Positions 1 through 7,813 of a DNA stretch of 10,880 bases are shown one piece after another. The stretch is from the NCBI GenBank assembly GCA_016193385.1, contig JACPSF010000366.1, positions 1 through 10,880 on the forward strand. Reading direction: 5' to 3'. The stretch's first letter is position 1. The number at the start of each line of letters is the position of its first letter. The notes beneath the pieces are model-generated. The model worked only from the letters and a program-made list of their open reading frames with translations. It ran no database searches and was not told where the DNA came from. Both the position numbers and the translations under genes were made by a program. This stretch comes from Deltaproteobacteria bacterium (GTDB lineage: Bacteria > Desulfobacterota_B > Binatia > UBA9968).

Positions 1-177
1 ATCCACATCCACCTCGAACGAGCGGTTATCCACGATCAGGGAATAGTTGCTGAGGCCCGTTTTTTTTCCGTCCACGAGAAATTCATTGCCGTCGACTGCG
101 ACCCGGTAGAGAGATTTGCCCGTCTCTTCGATTTCCACGGTGAAGGTTTGATCCCCCAGCTTGGCGATAAAAGCCAT
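1..177 (-). CDS. Biotin carboxyl carrier protein subunit of acyl-CoA carboxylase (partial, N-terminus only)
   Basis: Only the first 59 codons lie in the window; the gene continues past position 1. It starts at ATG 175-177 (complement) with MAFIAKLGDQTFTVEIEE, followed by a beta-rich stretch (SLYRVAVDGNEFLVDG, then NYSLIVDNRSFEVDVD). This matches the N-terminal non-biotinyl domain seen in stand-alone BCCPs of propionyl-CoA and acyl-CoA carboxylases. The biotinylated MKM motif should lie beyond the edge and is not visible. The start is 9 bp after the accC stop, and a purine-rich TAGGGAACG beginning at that stop can act as ribosome binding site, so the two are probably translationally coupled. 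The role, inferred from position as third gene after pccB and accC, is to carry carboxybiotin from the biotin carboxylase to the carboxyltransferase. Confidence 0.75.
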   Translation of the reverse strand, partial: MAFIAKLGDQTFTVEIEETGKSLYRVAVDGNEFLVDGKKTGLSNYSLIVDNRSFEVDVD

Positions 178-186
178 ATCCGTTCC

Positions 187-1722
187 CTACCTCCTCTTGC
201 GCCAGGAAGAGGTGCCTTCTCGCCGCAAAGGCTCCAGTCTCCCTGCCTCGCGCCAGCGCGATTTTTCGGCTACTCCCTTCTCCAGGAGGCGAAGGGCTCG
301 TTGCTGCTCCCGATGCAGGGCCGCGATCGTCGCGGAGGCCAGCGCGATATCCTTGTGCGGGTAAAGTTCCTCTTTACGTGTCAAACGGTATTCGTCATCG
401 ATGAATCCGATATTGAAATCGCCCGCCATAAAGCGCGGGTGGCGCAATATCCATTGGTGGAAGGGGAGGTTCGTCTTAATGCCTCGCACCTCATATTCCC
501 TGAGCGCTCGGCGCATCCGCAGGATCGCCTCTACGCGGTTCTCCCCCCAAACGATCAACTTGGCGATCATCGGATCATAATAGATGGGCACGACGGCCCC
601 TTCATATACGCCGCAGTCGTTCCTCACGCCCAGACCCTCGGGAAGCCGCAGGCCCTCGATCTTGCCAGGATAAGGCATGAAGTCGTTCTCGGGGTCCTCG
701 GCGTAGATGCGGCACTCAATGGCGTGGCCGGTCGGGGTAATGTGACGCTGGCGCCAAGGCAGATAACCGCCGGCGGCCACTTCGATCTGCGCCTTGACGA
801 GATCGATCCCCACCACGCTTTCCGTGACGGCGTGCTCCACCTGCAACCGGGTGTTCATCTCCAGAAAGTAAAAGTTCCCGGCCCGATCTACGAGGAACTC
901 TAGCGTCCCCACTCCCACGTAGCGGAGAGCGCGAGCCCCCCGAACGGCAAGCTTGCCCAGCCGCCGCCGCATCCGGTCATCCAGGGCTGGAGCCGGGCAC
1001 TCCTCGATGATCTTTTGGTGGCGCCGCTGGATTGAGCATTCCCGATCATAGAGGTGCACCACCTTGCCGTACTGATCGGCGAGTATCTGAATCTCCACAT
1101 GACGCGAGCGATCCAGATACTTTTCGATGTAGAGCCTTGGATCGCCGAAGGAGGACATCGCCTCAGAGCGGACAGCGCGGTAAGCCGAACGGATCTCACG
1201 GACAGAGCGGACCAATCTCAATCCCTTCCCACCGCCCCCCGCAACGGCCTTCAGCATAAACGGATAGCCGATGCTTCCCGCCGCCTTGGTGACCTCCTCT
1301 TCCGAGTTCAACACCCCATCCGATCCGGGAACCACCGGAATCTCGGCTGCCTTCATCATCGCTCTCGCCTTCACCTTGTCACCCATTTGCTCGATCACTT
1401 CTGGGGCCGGCCCGATGAAGACAAGTCCGTTCTCCTTACATTTGCTGGCGAACTCGCTGTTTTCGGCAAGGAAGCCATAGCCGGGATGAATCGCTTCGGC
1501 GCCGCTCTTTTTGACCACCTCGAGAATCCGATCGACGGCGAGATAGCTCTGCAGTGATGGAGCCGGTCCTATGGGGTAGGCATAATCCGCGTATTTGACG
1601 TGGAGGGAATCGCGATCGGCCTCGGAGTAAACCGCTATGCTCTCGATATCCAGCTCGCGGCAGGCGCGGGTAACGCGCACCGCGATCTCACCTCGGTTGG
1701 CAATTAAAATCCGCTTAAACAT
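187..1722 (-). CDS. accC: Acyl-CoA (propionyl/acetyl-CoA) carboxylase, biotin carboxylase subunit
   Basis: A 511-residue ATP-grasp enzyme that carboxylates the biotin of the carrier protein using ATP and bicarbonate in the cytoplasm. The N-terminal biotin carboxylase domain begins KRILIANRGEIAVR (3-16). The Gly-rich ATP loop AGGGGKG is at 161-167. Lys116, His208-Glu210 (RHVEIQ) and the catalytic run EMNTRLQVEHAVTE (288-301) with Glu288, Asn290, Arg292, Val295 and Glu296, plus Arg338 in IECRIY, sit at or within one residue of the E. coli AccC numbering. The usual Pro after VEH is Ala. The protein is about 60 residues longer than E. coli AccC, with a basic C-terminal tail (about 455-511); similar tails occur in pcc-type subunits. 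No Shine-Dalgarno precedes the ATG; the upstream bases are a 7-bp repeat array. It lies between pccB and the BCCP, so a role in acyl-CoA rather than pyruvate carboxylation is inferred. Confidence 0.93.
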   Translation of the reverse strand: MFKRILIANRGEIAVRVTRACRELDIESIAVYSEADRDSLHVKYADYAYPIGPAPSLQSYLAVDRILEVVKKSGAEAIHPGYGFLAENSEFASKCKENGLVFIGPAPEVIEQMGDKVKARAMMKAAEIPVVPGSDGVLNSEEEVTKAAGSIGYPFMLKAVAGGGGKGLRLVRSVREIRSAYRAVRSEAMSSFGDPRLYIEKYLDRSRHVEIQILADQYGKVVHLYDRECSIQRRHQKIIEECPAPALDDRMRRRLGKLAVRGARALRYVGVGTLEFLVDRAGNFYFLEMNTRLQVEHAVTESVVGIDLVKAQIEVAAGGYLPWRQRHITPTGHAIECRIYAEDPENDFMPYPGKIEGLRLPEGLGVRNDCGVYEGAVVPIYYDPMIAKLIVWGENRVEAILRMRRALREYEVRGIKTNLPFHQWILRHPRFMAGDFNIGFIDDEYRLTRKEELYPHKDIALASATIAALHREQQRALRLLEKGVAEKSRWREAGRLEPLRREGTSSWRKRR

Positions 1723-1725
1723 AAA

Positions 1726-1802
1726 TAGGCGTTAGGCATCAGGCAATAGAAAACACCTCACTTTACTCTTACTCTCGCCTATCGCCTTGTGCCTGTTGCC
1801 TT
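1726..1802. repeat. Facing arrays of degenerate 7-bp repeats between pccB and accC
   Basis: The 82-bp spacer holds three heptads TAGGCGT, TAGGCAT, CAGGCAA (1726-1746) and, in opposite orientation, four heptads TCGCCTA, TCGCCTT, GTGCCTG, TTGCCTT (1775-1802). The arms are reverse complements at about 17 of 24 positions, so the pccB-accC transcript can fold into a long imperfect hairpin. The left arm ends 3 bp from the accC start codon and the right arm ends 2 bp from the pccB stop codon. Similar facing arms with a different core occur at 8018-8089. Confidence 0.7.
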
Positions 1803-1804
1803 TT

Positions 1805-3355
1805 TTAGAGTGGGATATTCCCATGCTTTTTGGGCGGGTTCTGGTCCCTCTTGTTCTGTAACATCTCCAAGGAGCGGATCAGCATGGGTCGAGTCTCTTC
1901 CGGATAGATGACCGCGTCCACATAACCGAGCTCGGCAGCCTGAAAGGGATTCGCGAACGTGTTACGGTAATTCTCAATCAGTTCCTCCCTGGTCCCAACT
2001 GGATCCTCAGCCTTTTCCAGGGTATCGCGAAAGATGATATTGATCGCGCCCTCGGGTCCCATCACTGCGATCTCGCCCGTGGGATAGGCAAGATTGATAT
2101 CTCCCCTAAGATGTTTGCTCGCCATCACGATGTACCCCCCGCCGTAGGCCTTGCGGGTAATCACGGTGAGTTTGGGCACAGTCGCCTCGGCATAAGCGTA
2201 AAGGAGCTTCGCACCGTGGCGGATGATGCCCTGATACTCTTGCGTCGTGCCAGGCAAAAAGCCGGGCACATCGACGAACGTGATGACAGGGATGTTGAAG
2301 CAGTCGCAGAACCGGATGAAACGGGCCGCCTTGACCGACGCATCGATATCCAGACATCCCGCCAGATGGGCCGGCTGATTGGCCACGATGCCCACCGATC
2401 TCCCGCCCAGCCGGGCAAAGCCGATGATGATATTGGGGGCAAAATCGCGCTGCACCTCGTAGAAGTAACCCTCGTCCACCACCGCGAGGATCAGCTCTTT
2501 CATGTCGTACGGGCGAGTGGGATTATCGGGGACTAAATCCTTGAGCCTGCGGTCGCGCCTGAGCGGGTCATCGTCGGTCGGACGAAAAGGCGGGTCCTCT
2601 TGGTTGTTGCTGGGTAAAAACCCCACGAGTTCTCGGATCATCAGGAGGCATTCCTTTTCACTTTCAGCCGAAAAGTGGGCCACACCGCTTCTCGCGTTAT
2701 GGGTCTGGCAACCGCCGAGTTCGTCCTTGGAGACCTCTTCATGGGTCACCGTCTTGATCACGTCAGGACCGGTGATGAACATGTAGCTGTTGGTCTTCAC
2801 CATAAAGATAAAATCAGTAACGGCCGGTGAATAGACGGCGCCGCCAGCACAGGGGCCCATGATAGCGGAGATTTGGGGAACAACGCCCGAGGCCAGGACG
2901 TTCTTCAAAAAGATATCCGCATAGCCGGCGAGGCTCACCACGCCCTCCTGAATACGCGCCCCACCGGAGTCGTTGATGCCTATGACGGGGGCGCCGTTCT
3001 TCATTGCCAGGTCCATCACCTTACAGATCTTCTCCGCCACCACGCCGCTCAGGCTGCCGCCAAAGACCGTAAAATCCTGCGAATAGAAATAGACCAGGCG
3101 ACCGTCGATGGCGCCGTATCCGGTCACCACCGCATCCCCGGGGATCTTTTTCGTTCCCATGTCGAAGTCGGTGCAGCGATGGGTTTTAAACCGGTCCAGC
3201 TCGACCAAGCTGCCATGATCCAGCAGGATCTCCAGCCGCTCCCGCGCCAACAATTTTCCCTGCTCGTGCTGACGCCGAACTCTGTCTTCTCCTCCCCCGA
3301 CCTCGGCCAGTTGGTTCAATTCATGAAGCTTTCCTAAATTGTCTTTCAGTGCCAT
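1805..3355 (-). CDS. pccB: Acyl-CoA carboxylase, carboxyltransferase (beta) subunit, propionyl-CoA carboxylase type
   Basis: A 516-residue crotonase-fold carboxyltransferase that moves CO2 from carboxybiotin to an acyl-CoA; propionyl-CoA to methylmalonyl-CoA is the likeliest reaction. The N-terminal half has [10 protein letters not shown] (129-138) and [12 protein letters not shown] (167-178). The C-terminal half has [14 protein letters not shown] (about 363-376), [15 protein letters not shown] (381-395) and [13 protein letters not shown] (401-413), then [11 protein letters not shown] (430-440). It ends in KKHGNIPL, a terminal signature common in PccB/AccB. Length is normal for the family. 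The ORF can be extended to TTG at 3388, but ATG 3353-3355 is chosen because GGAGAG lies 10 nt upstream and the promoter at 3400-3427 would leave almost no leader for the TTG. It is the first gene of the operon. Substrate specificity (acetyl, propionyl, methylcrotonyl) cannot be fixed from sequence alone. Confidence 0.93.
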   Translation of the reverse strand: MALKDNLGKLHELNQLAEVGGGEDRVRRQHEQGKLLARERLEILLDHGSLVELDRFKTHRCTDFDMGTKKIPGDAVVTGYGAIDGRLVYFYSQDFTVFGGSLSGVVAEKICKVMDLAMKNGAPVIGINDSGGARIQEGVVSLAGYADIFLKNVLASGVVPQISAIMGPCAGGAVYSPAVTDFIFMVKTNSYMFITGPDVIKTVTHEEVSKDELGGCQTHNARSGVAHFSAESEKECLLMIRELVGFLPSNNQEDPPFRPTDDDPLRRDRRLKDLVPDNPTRPYDMKELILAVVDEGYFYEVQRDFAPNIIIGFARLGGRSVGIVANQPAHLAGCLDIDASVKAARFIRFCDCFNIPVITFVDVPGFLPGTTQEYQGIIRHGAKLLYAYAEATVPKLTVITRKAYGGGYIVMASKHLRGDINLAYPTGEIAVMGPEGAINIIFRDTLEKAEDPVGTREELIENYRNTFANPFQAAELGYVDAVIYPEETRPMLIRSLEMLQNKRDQNPPKKHGNIPL

Positions 3356-3399
3356 GAAGAAATTTCTCTCCACACGGGACGCGATCAACGAGCGGGGGA

Positions 3400-3427
3400 A
3401 TCATAACAGAAGGGGCCGATCTGTCAA
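3400..3427 (-). promoter_or_regulatory. Strong sigma-70-type promoter of the pccB-accC-BCCP operon
   Basis: On the complement, TTGACA (3422-3427) is followed after 16 nt by TATGAT (3400-3405), preceded by the extended -10 dinucleotide TG (TGTTATGAT). Transcription would start near 3393, giving a leader of about 38 nt with GGAGAG ahead of the ATG at 3355. Confidence 0.7.
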
Positions 3428-3527
3428 CTCAACTCCGAAACCCGGCGTCTTCGAGGGACCGCAGCTTGAAGTCCCGCAGTAAAATTGTTAGCGTTTTTGA
3501 CAAACGTAGCACAACGCCGAGCCCAAA

Positions 3528-4703
3528 GTGAAACGACCGAACCATAGGCAGCCTTTCAAGCGGGCCAGTTCATCTCCACCGAGCGCGAAGGCCTCGCTGA
3601 TTTACTCCACCAGCGAGGGGGATGCCAACATGCTTTACGCCACGGGCTTTTTCGTTCCCGACCCCTTCATTTTCTTCCGGCACCGAGGAAAAAAATACGT
3701 CGTCATGAGCGACCTGGAGGTGGATCGCGCCAAAAAGCAGGCCGAGGTCGACCAGGTTCTCTCGCTCTCGTATTGCCATCAGCGGCTGAAAAAATCGGCC
3801 AAGGCTAACCCTACCACCGCCGAGGTTCTGGAACTGCTATTCCGCGAGAAGGGCGTTCAGGTTGTCACGATCCCGGCCAACTTCCCCGCGCAACTCGCCG
3901 ACGAACTGAGGTCCAGGGGTTTTCGCCTGCAGATTAAGGACCCTTTCTTTCCGCAGCGGGAGCGAAAAAGCGCCGAGGAGGTTAAGAAGATCTGCGACTC
4001 CCTGCGGGTTGCGGAGATGGGGCTCGAGGCCGGGATCAAAGCTCTACAACAGGCCACCATTGGCCCAGACCGCTATCTTTACCTGGACGGCTCCCGGCTC
4101 ACGTCGGAAAGGTTGAAAGGCATCGTAAACACTACGATCATGGCCCAAGCCTGGGTGCCTAGCCACACCATCATCGCCTCGGGCATCCAATGCTGCGATC
4201 CTCATCACGAGGGGCATGGCCCGATCAAAGCGGATACTTCGATCATCTTTGACATCTTCCCCCGCTCGCAGAAGACCGGCTATTTCGGCGACCTGAGCCG
4301 AACCGTAGTCCGCGGACGCGCGTCCGAGCGACTAAAAGAAGCCTATGCGGTTGTGCTGGCGGGACAGGAGCTGGCCTTCCGGCTGATTCGAGAGGGGGTC
4401 AGCGGGCGAGAAATTCACCAAAAAATCCTCTCCCTCTTCGATCAGAGGGGCTTTCCAACGGGCCAGATCAATGGCCGGATGCAGGGATTCTTCCACGGCA
4501 CGGGACACGGACTGGGCCTCGATATCCACGAGCCGCCGCGCATCTCGCAGGTGCAGGCCACCCTGCGAAGAGGCCACGTGGTCACGGTCGAGCCCGGGCT
4601 CTACTACCCCGGCATGGGCGGGGTGCGCCTGGAGGACGTCGTTGTGGTCACAAAAAACGGCAACCGCAACCTCACCCGCTATCCGAAATTTTTGGAGATT
4701 TGA
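3528..4703 (+). CDS. M24 family metallopeptidase (Xaa-Pro aminopeptidase/prolidase-like)
   Basis: A 391-residue cytoplasmic pita-bread peptidase, expected to release N-terminal residues preceding proline using two divalent metals. The N-terminal creatinase-like domain covers about 22-145 (ANMLYATGFFVPDPFIFF, 33-50). The catalytic domain holds all five metal ligands: Asp242 (FDIFP), Asp255 (GDLSRT), His327 (GTGHGLG), Glu355 (VEPGLY) and Glu369 (RLEDVV). The GTG at 3528 has no good Shine-Dalgarno. The ATG at 3630 has GAGGGGG upstream but would cut into sequence that resembles conserved N-terminal domain, so the longer form is preferred with moderate confidence. It is divergent from pccB with about 170 bp between them. 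No convincing own promoter was found. The exact substrate is unknown; prolidase and creatinase-like activities are alternatives within the same fold. Confidence 0.9.
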   Translation: MKRPNHRQPFKRASSSPPSAKASLIYSTSEGDANMLYATGFFVPDPFIFFRHRGKKYVVMSDLEVDRAKKQAEVDQVLSLSYCHQRLKKSAKANPTTAEVLELLFREKGVQVVTIPANFPAQLADELRSRGFRLQIKDPFFPQRERKSAEEVKKICDSLRVAEMGLEAGIKALQQATIGPDRYLYLDGSRLTSERLKGIVNTTIMAQAWVPSHTIIASGIQCCDPHHEGHGPIKADTSIIFDIFPRSQKTGYFGDLSRTVVRGRASERLKEAYAVVLAGQELAFRLIREGVSGREIHQKILSLFDQRGFPTGQINGRMQGFFHGTGHGLGLDIHEPPRISQVQATLRRGHVVTVEPGLYYPGMGGVRLEDVVVVTKNGNRNLTRYPKFLEI

Positions 4704-4795
4704 GATATTCAACTTATGGCTGGATGCCTTGGTCAAGCGGGGTCCCGTCCATGGCTGGCCAATGAGAGCCAGGACTTTCTCACACAACTTTCCCG

Positions 4796-5653
4796 GTGAC
4801 CAACGCCGCAGCTAATTCTAACTCCAAGCAGCCACGTATGAGTGGGTATCCGTTTTTTCATGGCGATAAACCCCGAATCCTCGGCCATCGCGGGGCCATG
4901 GGGGTAGCCCCGGAAAACACGCTGGTTTCCTGTCAGAGGGCTTTCGAGGACGGGGCCGGCTTCGTCGAGCTGGATGTGTGGGGAAGCAGGGACGGGGAGG
5001 TTGTCATCATCCATGATGCCACGGTGCAGAGAACCACGAACGGCCGGGGCCGGGTAAGCGAGCACAGTCTCAAGGAACTGAAGGCGCTCGACGCCGGGTA
5101 CCTGTTCACGGCGGATGGAGGGAGGAGCTTTCCATTCCGCGGGCAAAAAATAGAAATCCCCACGCTGGAGGAGCTCTTCTCTTCCTTGCCGCAGGCGCGC
5201 GCCATCATTGAAATCAAGCAGGCCCACCCGCCCATAGCCGAGAAAGTCGTCGACATTGTCCGCCGCCTGGGTCAAGAAAACCGGGTTCTGTTGGCCACGG
5301 AGGACGACCGCATCATGGGCGATATACGGACGGAGATTGGACAGGGTCAGCCCCCCGTCGCTACCGGATTTTCGTACGGCGAGGTGGCAGCCTTCTTGCG
5401 GTGGGTGCAGAGCGGCAAGTTAGACGTCTATCTACCTTCAGGCCAGGCCCTACAGGTTCCATGTGAATACGGAGGCATGACCCTGGTCAGCAAAGAGACC
5501 GTCAAGGCAGCCCATGGGCTCGGCCTCGAGATGTTTGTGTGGACTGTGAACGACGTGGGCGAGATGAAGCGGCTGCTCGCCCTCGGTGTAGACGGGATTA
5601 TCACCGACTATCCGGCGCGCCTGCGCGACCTGTTGAAGCCAAAACACTCTTAA
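4796..5653 (+). CDS. Glycerophosphodiester phosphodiesterase (GDPD family)
   Basis: Hydrolyses glycerophosphodiesters to glycerol-3-phosphate and an alcohol; with no signal peptide it is expected to be cytoplasmic, like UgpQ. In 285 residues the GDPD signature is clear: HRGAMGVAPENT at 31-42 (His31, Arg32, Glu40), VELDVWGSRDGEVVIIHD at 57-74 (Glu58 and Asp60 as metal ligands, His73 catalytic), then QRTTNGRG, IEIKQ, and the C-terminal strand FVWTVND...GVDGIITDYP. Length is typical. The start is uncertain: GTG 4796 and ATG 4838 are in frame and neither has a Shine-Dalgarno; the ATG version would still keep the whole domain. It follows the M24 gene by 92 bp on the same strand and precedes the kinase by 47 bp. 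No transport genes (ugp) adjoin it. Confidence 0.92.
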   Translation: MTNAAANSNSKQPRMSGYPFFHGDKPRILGHRGAMGVAPENTLVSCQRAFEDGAGFVELDVWGSRDGEVVIIHDATVQRTTNGRGRVSEHSLKELKALDAGYLFTADGGRSFPFRGQKIEIPTLEELFSSLPQARAIIEIKQAHPPIAEKVVDIVRRLGQENRVLLATEDDRIMGDIRTEIGQGQPPVATGFSYGEVAAFLRWVQSGKLDVYLPSGQALQVPCEYGGMTLVSKETVKAAHGLGLEMFVWTVNDVGEMKRLLALGVDGIITDYPARLRDLLKPKHS

Positions 5654-5689
5654 AAAAAGCTTTCCCAACGCCAGGCAAAAAGAGTAAAA

Positions 5690-5701
5690 TATACTACAAT
5701 A
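5690..5701 (+). promoter_or_regulatory. Possible -10 element for a leaderless kinase transcript
   Basis: TATACT at 5690-5695 lies 5 nt before the ATG at 5701, so a start site 6-7 nt downstream would fall on or next to the start codon. No Shine-Dalgarno is present upstream of that ATG. No convincing -35 is seen 16-18 nt upstream, so this is tentative. Confidence 0.3.
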
Positions 5702-6933
5702 TGGCTGCTTCTGCCGGCTCCGGGAGCCCCCGGCTCGATAAGAAGCACACGGTCATCATCCTTCAATGGCTGATCGTGATCGTCACCTCTTACCTCATGC
5801 TCTTTAGCGAAGGGCAGGTCTCCGAGGATCCAATCGTTTATGGCTTGGTGGTCGTCCTTTTAATCAGCGCTTTGGCCATTTACCATCTCCCGGTCGAGCT
5901 ATTTGACCATCGCTATTTTGACACCGCTTTGCTGCTGACCGATACCGTCCTCATTTCTTCGGCCATTTACATGAACCGCACTATCCCGTGGGATCTTTTC
6001 CTTATTTACTTTTTTATCCTGCTCCTAGCCGCGATCGGGACAAACCTTTTGAGAATCGTCATCGGCTCGGTCGTGGTGAGCCTCCTCTATCTGGCAGTTC
6101 TAGTCGAGAAAGGGGCGGGGATCCCGCAGATCAGCACGGACTTGGTGATCCGCATCCCATTTCTCTTCGGGGTTTCCGTCCTCTACGGCTATTTATCGGA
6201 AAACGCGAACAGCGAGAGGAAGCGGGCGGAGTTGGCCGAGGAGAGGGAGCGGACGAAAATGGACCTCGTGTCAAGCCTGGCCCACGACATCAAGAACCCG
6301 CTTGGGATCATCATGGGTTACGCGGAAATGTTGATCGAATTCCTCGAAGAGCGCAAAGGGGAGAAAGCACATCTCGAGCTCCTTGAGCGGATCCAGACCA
6401 GCGGGCAGAGGATCGTCAATCTCGTCACCGGGTTTCTGGACGCGAGCAAGGCCGAGGTGGGAAAGCTGGAAATCGCTCATCGCCCGGTGGCTTTCAACTC
6501 GCTGCTGAAAGATGTGATTCGACAGCAGGAGACCGAGCTACAGAGGAAGCAGCTAAGCCTCGATCTCAACCTGGACGAACAATTGCCGGAGGTCATGGGG
6601 GACGCGGCGCAGCTCGACCGCGTCTTCTGGAACCTCATTGGCAACGCTATCAAATTTACGCCTTCCGGAGGCAAGATCAGTGTTTCCTGCAAACGTGAGG
6701 ATGGACATGTCTGCGTCGCGGTCCATGACACGGGGATCGGCATTTCTCAGGAGGAGCTTCCCCTGCTCTTTACTCAATTTAAACGGCTAAAAGGCGCGGC
6801 AAAGATCGAAGGCACGGGCCTTGGCCTGTTCATCGTCAAGACGATCATCGAAGCCCACAAAGGCTCCGTCCAGGTCGAAAGCGTCGACGGCCAGGGATCG
6901 ACCTTCACGGTCCGTATCCCGATTCACTCCTAG
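5701..6933 (+). CDS. Membrane sensor histidine kinase, six TM segments, orphan
   Basis: With the start at ATG 5701 the product is 410 residues; the frame is open upstream to 5539 but there it overlaps the GDPD gene and reads as Arg-rich nonsense. About six hydrophobic segments (roughly 17-36, 44-62, 74-91, 96-114, 117-135, 148-166) form the sensor part with no extracellular domain of size. A short charged linker (about 168-187) leads to HisKA with the phospho-acceptor His195 in SLAHDIKNPLG. HATPase_c follows: N-box WNLIGNAIKF (Asn315), G1 HDTGIG (Asp343), G2 GTGLGLF (371-377). It should autophosphorylate and pass phosphate to a response regulator, but none is encoded nearby. The signal is unknown; hydrophobic or membrane-state signals are only a guess from the architecture. 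Its TAG stop overlaps the left end of the element at 6931-7067. Confidence 0.92.
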   Translation: MAASAGSGSPRLDKKHTVIILQWLIVIVTSYLMLFSEGQVSEDPIVYGLVVVLLISALAIYHLPVELFDHRYFDTALLLTDTVLISSAIYMNRTIPWDLFLIYFFILLLAAIGTNLLRIVIGSVVVSLLYLAVLVEKGAGIPQISTDLVIRIPFLFGVSVLYGYLSENANSERKRAELAEERERTKMDLVSSLAHDIKNPLGIIMGYAEMLIEFLEERKGEKAHLELLERIQTSGQRIVNLVTGFLDASKAEVGKLEIAHRPVAFNSLLKDVIRQQETELQRKQLSLDLNLDEQLPEVMGDAAQLDRVFWNLIGNAIKFTPSGGKISVSCKREDGHVCVAVHDTGIGISQEELPLLFTQFKRLKGAAKIEGTGLGLFIVKTIIEAHKGSVQVESVDGQGSTFTVRIPIHS

Positions 6934-7067
6934 CAGGCTGCGGAAAAAGTGATTTTCATGCTTCGAGAGCCTCAGCATGAACGGAAAATCATCAATGATT
7001 TCAACGGGGCCTCCGTTCGCCCTGAGTTCGTCGAAGGGTGAACAGGGAGTTTTTCCGTAACCTCCTA
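6931..7067. mobile_element. MITE-like element with 16-bp terminal inverted repeats, flanked by TA
   Basis: GCAGGCTGCGGAAAAA (6933-6948) and the complement of 7050-7065 (GGAGGTTACGGAAAAA) agree at 13 of 16 positions. Each end is bordered by TA (6931-6932 and 7066-7067), as expected for a TA target duplication of the IS630/mariner type. The inside is non-coding and made of palindromes. No transposase is present, so it would have moved with a helper encoded elsewhere. Alternatively it is a composite REP-like cluster. Confidence 0.55.
6953..7046. repeat. Palindromes inside the element, related to a CTTCGA...CTCAG repeat family
   Basis: Three palindromes are visible. TTCATGCT/AGCATGAA (6955-6962 with 6974-6981) has the loop TCGAGAGCCTC. 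AAATCAT/ATGATTT with a 2-nt loop covers 6986-7001. GTTCGCCCT/AGGGTGAAC (7015-7023 with 7035-7043) is 9 bp including one G-U pair. The first and third share TTCGA and CTGAG/CTCAG loop-side cores in opposite orientations, so they look like two diverged, inverted copies of one palindromic repeat. Confidence 0.6.
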
Positions 7068-7090
7068 GGGCAAAACGTCCTTCGACCAAG

Positions 7091-7813
7091 GTGGAAGACA
7101 CCCAAAAGATCGATCTGCTGATCGAGTCGCTCAGGCATCCCGAAAAAAAAGTCATCCGTCAGGCAGCCGAAAGGCTCATCGCCATGGCACCCCAAGTACC
7201 GGAGCTAGCCTCGAAGCTCAACCGGCTCCTGACCATCACTCCCAACCAATACCGTTGGCCGATCGCGTACGTGCTGGCCCAAATCTCTGCGCCGTCCCCA
7301 CCCTGCCTCGAGGTCCTCAAGGAGACACTGGGAAGCGGCGATTCAGACATCCGGTGGGCTGCGGCCGTCCTCCTGGTTCGGCTGGGAAATGCCGATAAGG
7401 GCGTCACCGCCTCGCTGCGCGATCTTCTCAGAACCGGAACCCCGACGCAGAGAAGAATGGCGGTCTATTGCCTCCGCGACATCGATCAGGACGAAGCTTC
7501 CCTGGAGGCGCTGCTGGAGTCCCTCCACGACCCTGACCCTCTGGTCCGCGTCGCTGCCGTCACAAGTTTGAAGGTTCATTCCAGGATCGGTAAAGAGCGG
7601 CTGGATCTCTTGCTGCGCCTCTTCCAGGAAGACCCGGACCCGAGAGTCCGTCGCAGCGCCGCTCTAGCTCTAGCCCGGCTCGGTCCCTTCAGCGATGAAA
7701 TTCGCCTTGCCTTAAACAAGGCAGCCCTCAGCCAGGACCCCTACCTCAGAAAGGCTGCGCAGGCAGCTCTGGATCTACTGCAAAAAAAAGGGCCTGCCCC
7801 AACCGATAAATGA
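7091..7813 (+). CDS. HEAT-repeat protein
   Basis: A 240-residue soluble, all-helical solenoid protein with no signal peptide or membrane segment. Repeats of about 31-34 residues are visible: IDLLIESLRHPEKKVIRQAA (7-26), then CLEVLKETLGSGDSDIRWAA, LRDLLRTGTPTQRRMAVY, LEALLESLHDPDPLVRVAAV, LLLRLFQEDPDPRVRRSAAL and LNKAALSQDPYLRKAAQAAL. The D-x-D/N-x-x-V/I-R-x-A-A pattern is the HEAT/PBS-lyase-like type found in scaffold and adaptor proteins. No catalytic residues can be named and no partner is clear; it might act with the adjacent kinase, but that is only proximity. The only upstream start is GTG 7091, 23 bp after the element at 6931-7067, with no good Shine-Dalgarno, so the insertion may have displaced the original leader. 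The last codons overlap a minus-strand terminator. Confidence 0.8.
   Translation: MEDTQKIDLLIESLRHPEKKVIRQAAERLIAMAPQVPELASKLNRLLTITPNQYRWPIAYVLAQISAPSPPCLEVLKETLGSGDSDIRWAAAVLLVRLGNADKGVTASLRDLLRTGTPTQRRMAVYCLRDIDQDEASLEALLESLHDPDPLVRVAAVTSLKVHSRIGKERLDLLLRLFQEDPDPRVRRSAALALARLGPFSDEIRLALNKAALSQDPYLRKAAQAALDLLQKKGPAPTDK

Noticed and set aside
148..903. Long plus-strand open frame (251 codons) opposite accC
   Set aside because: It lies wholly antisense to a conserved biotin carboxylase, starts in poor context and has low-complexity, family-less sequence; a typical mirror frame of GC-rich coding DNA.
3485..3513. TTGTTA/TTGACA motifs (3485-3502) as a promoter or operator for the M24 gene
   Set aside because: No AT-rich -10 lies at a suitable distance, and the short TTGTTA/TGACAA inverted repeat has only five matching pairs of six.
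5539..5700. Upstream extension of the kinase ORF
   Set aside because: It overlaps the 3' end of the GDPD gene in another frame and gives an Arg-rich, unlikely N-terminus; ATG 5701 directly precedes the first membrane segment.
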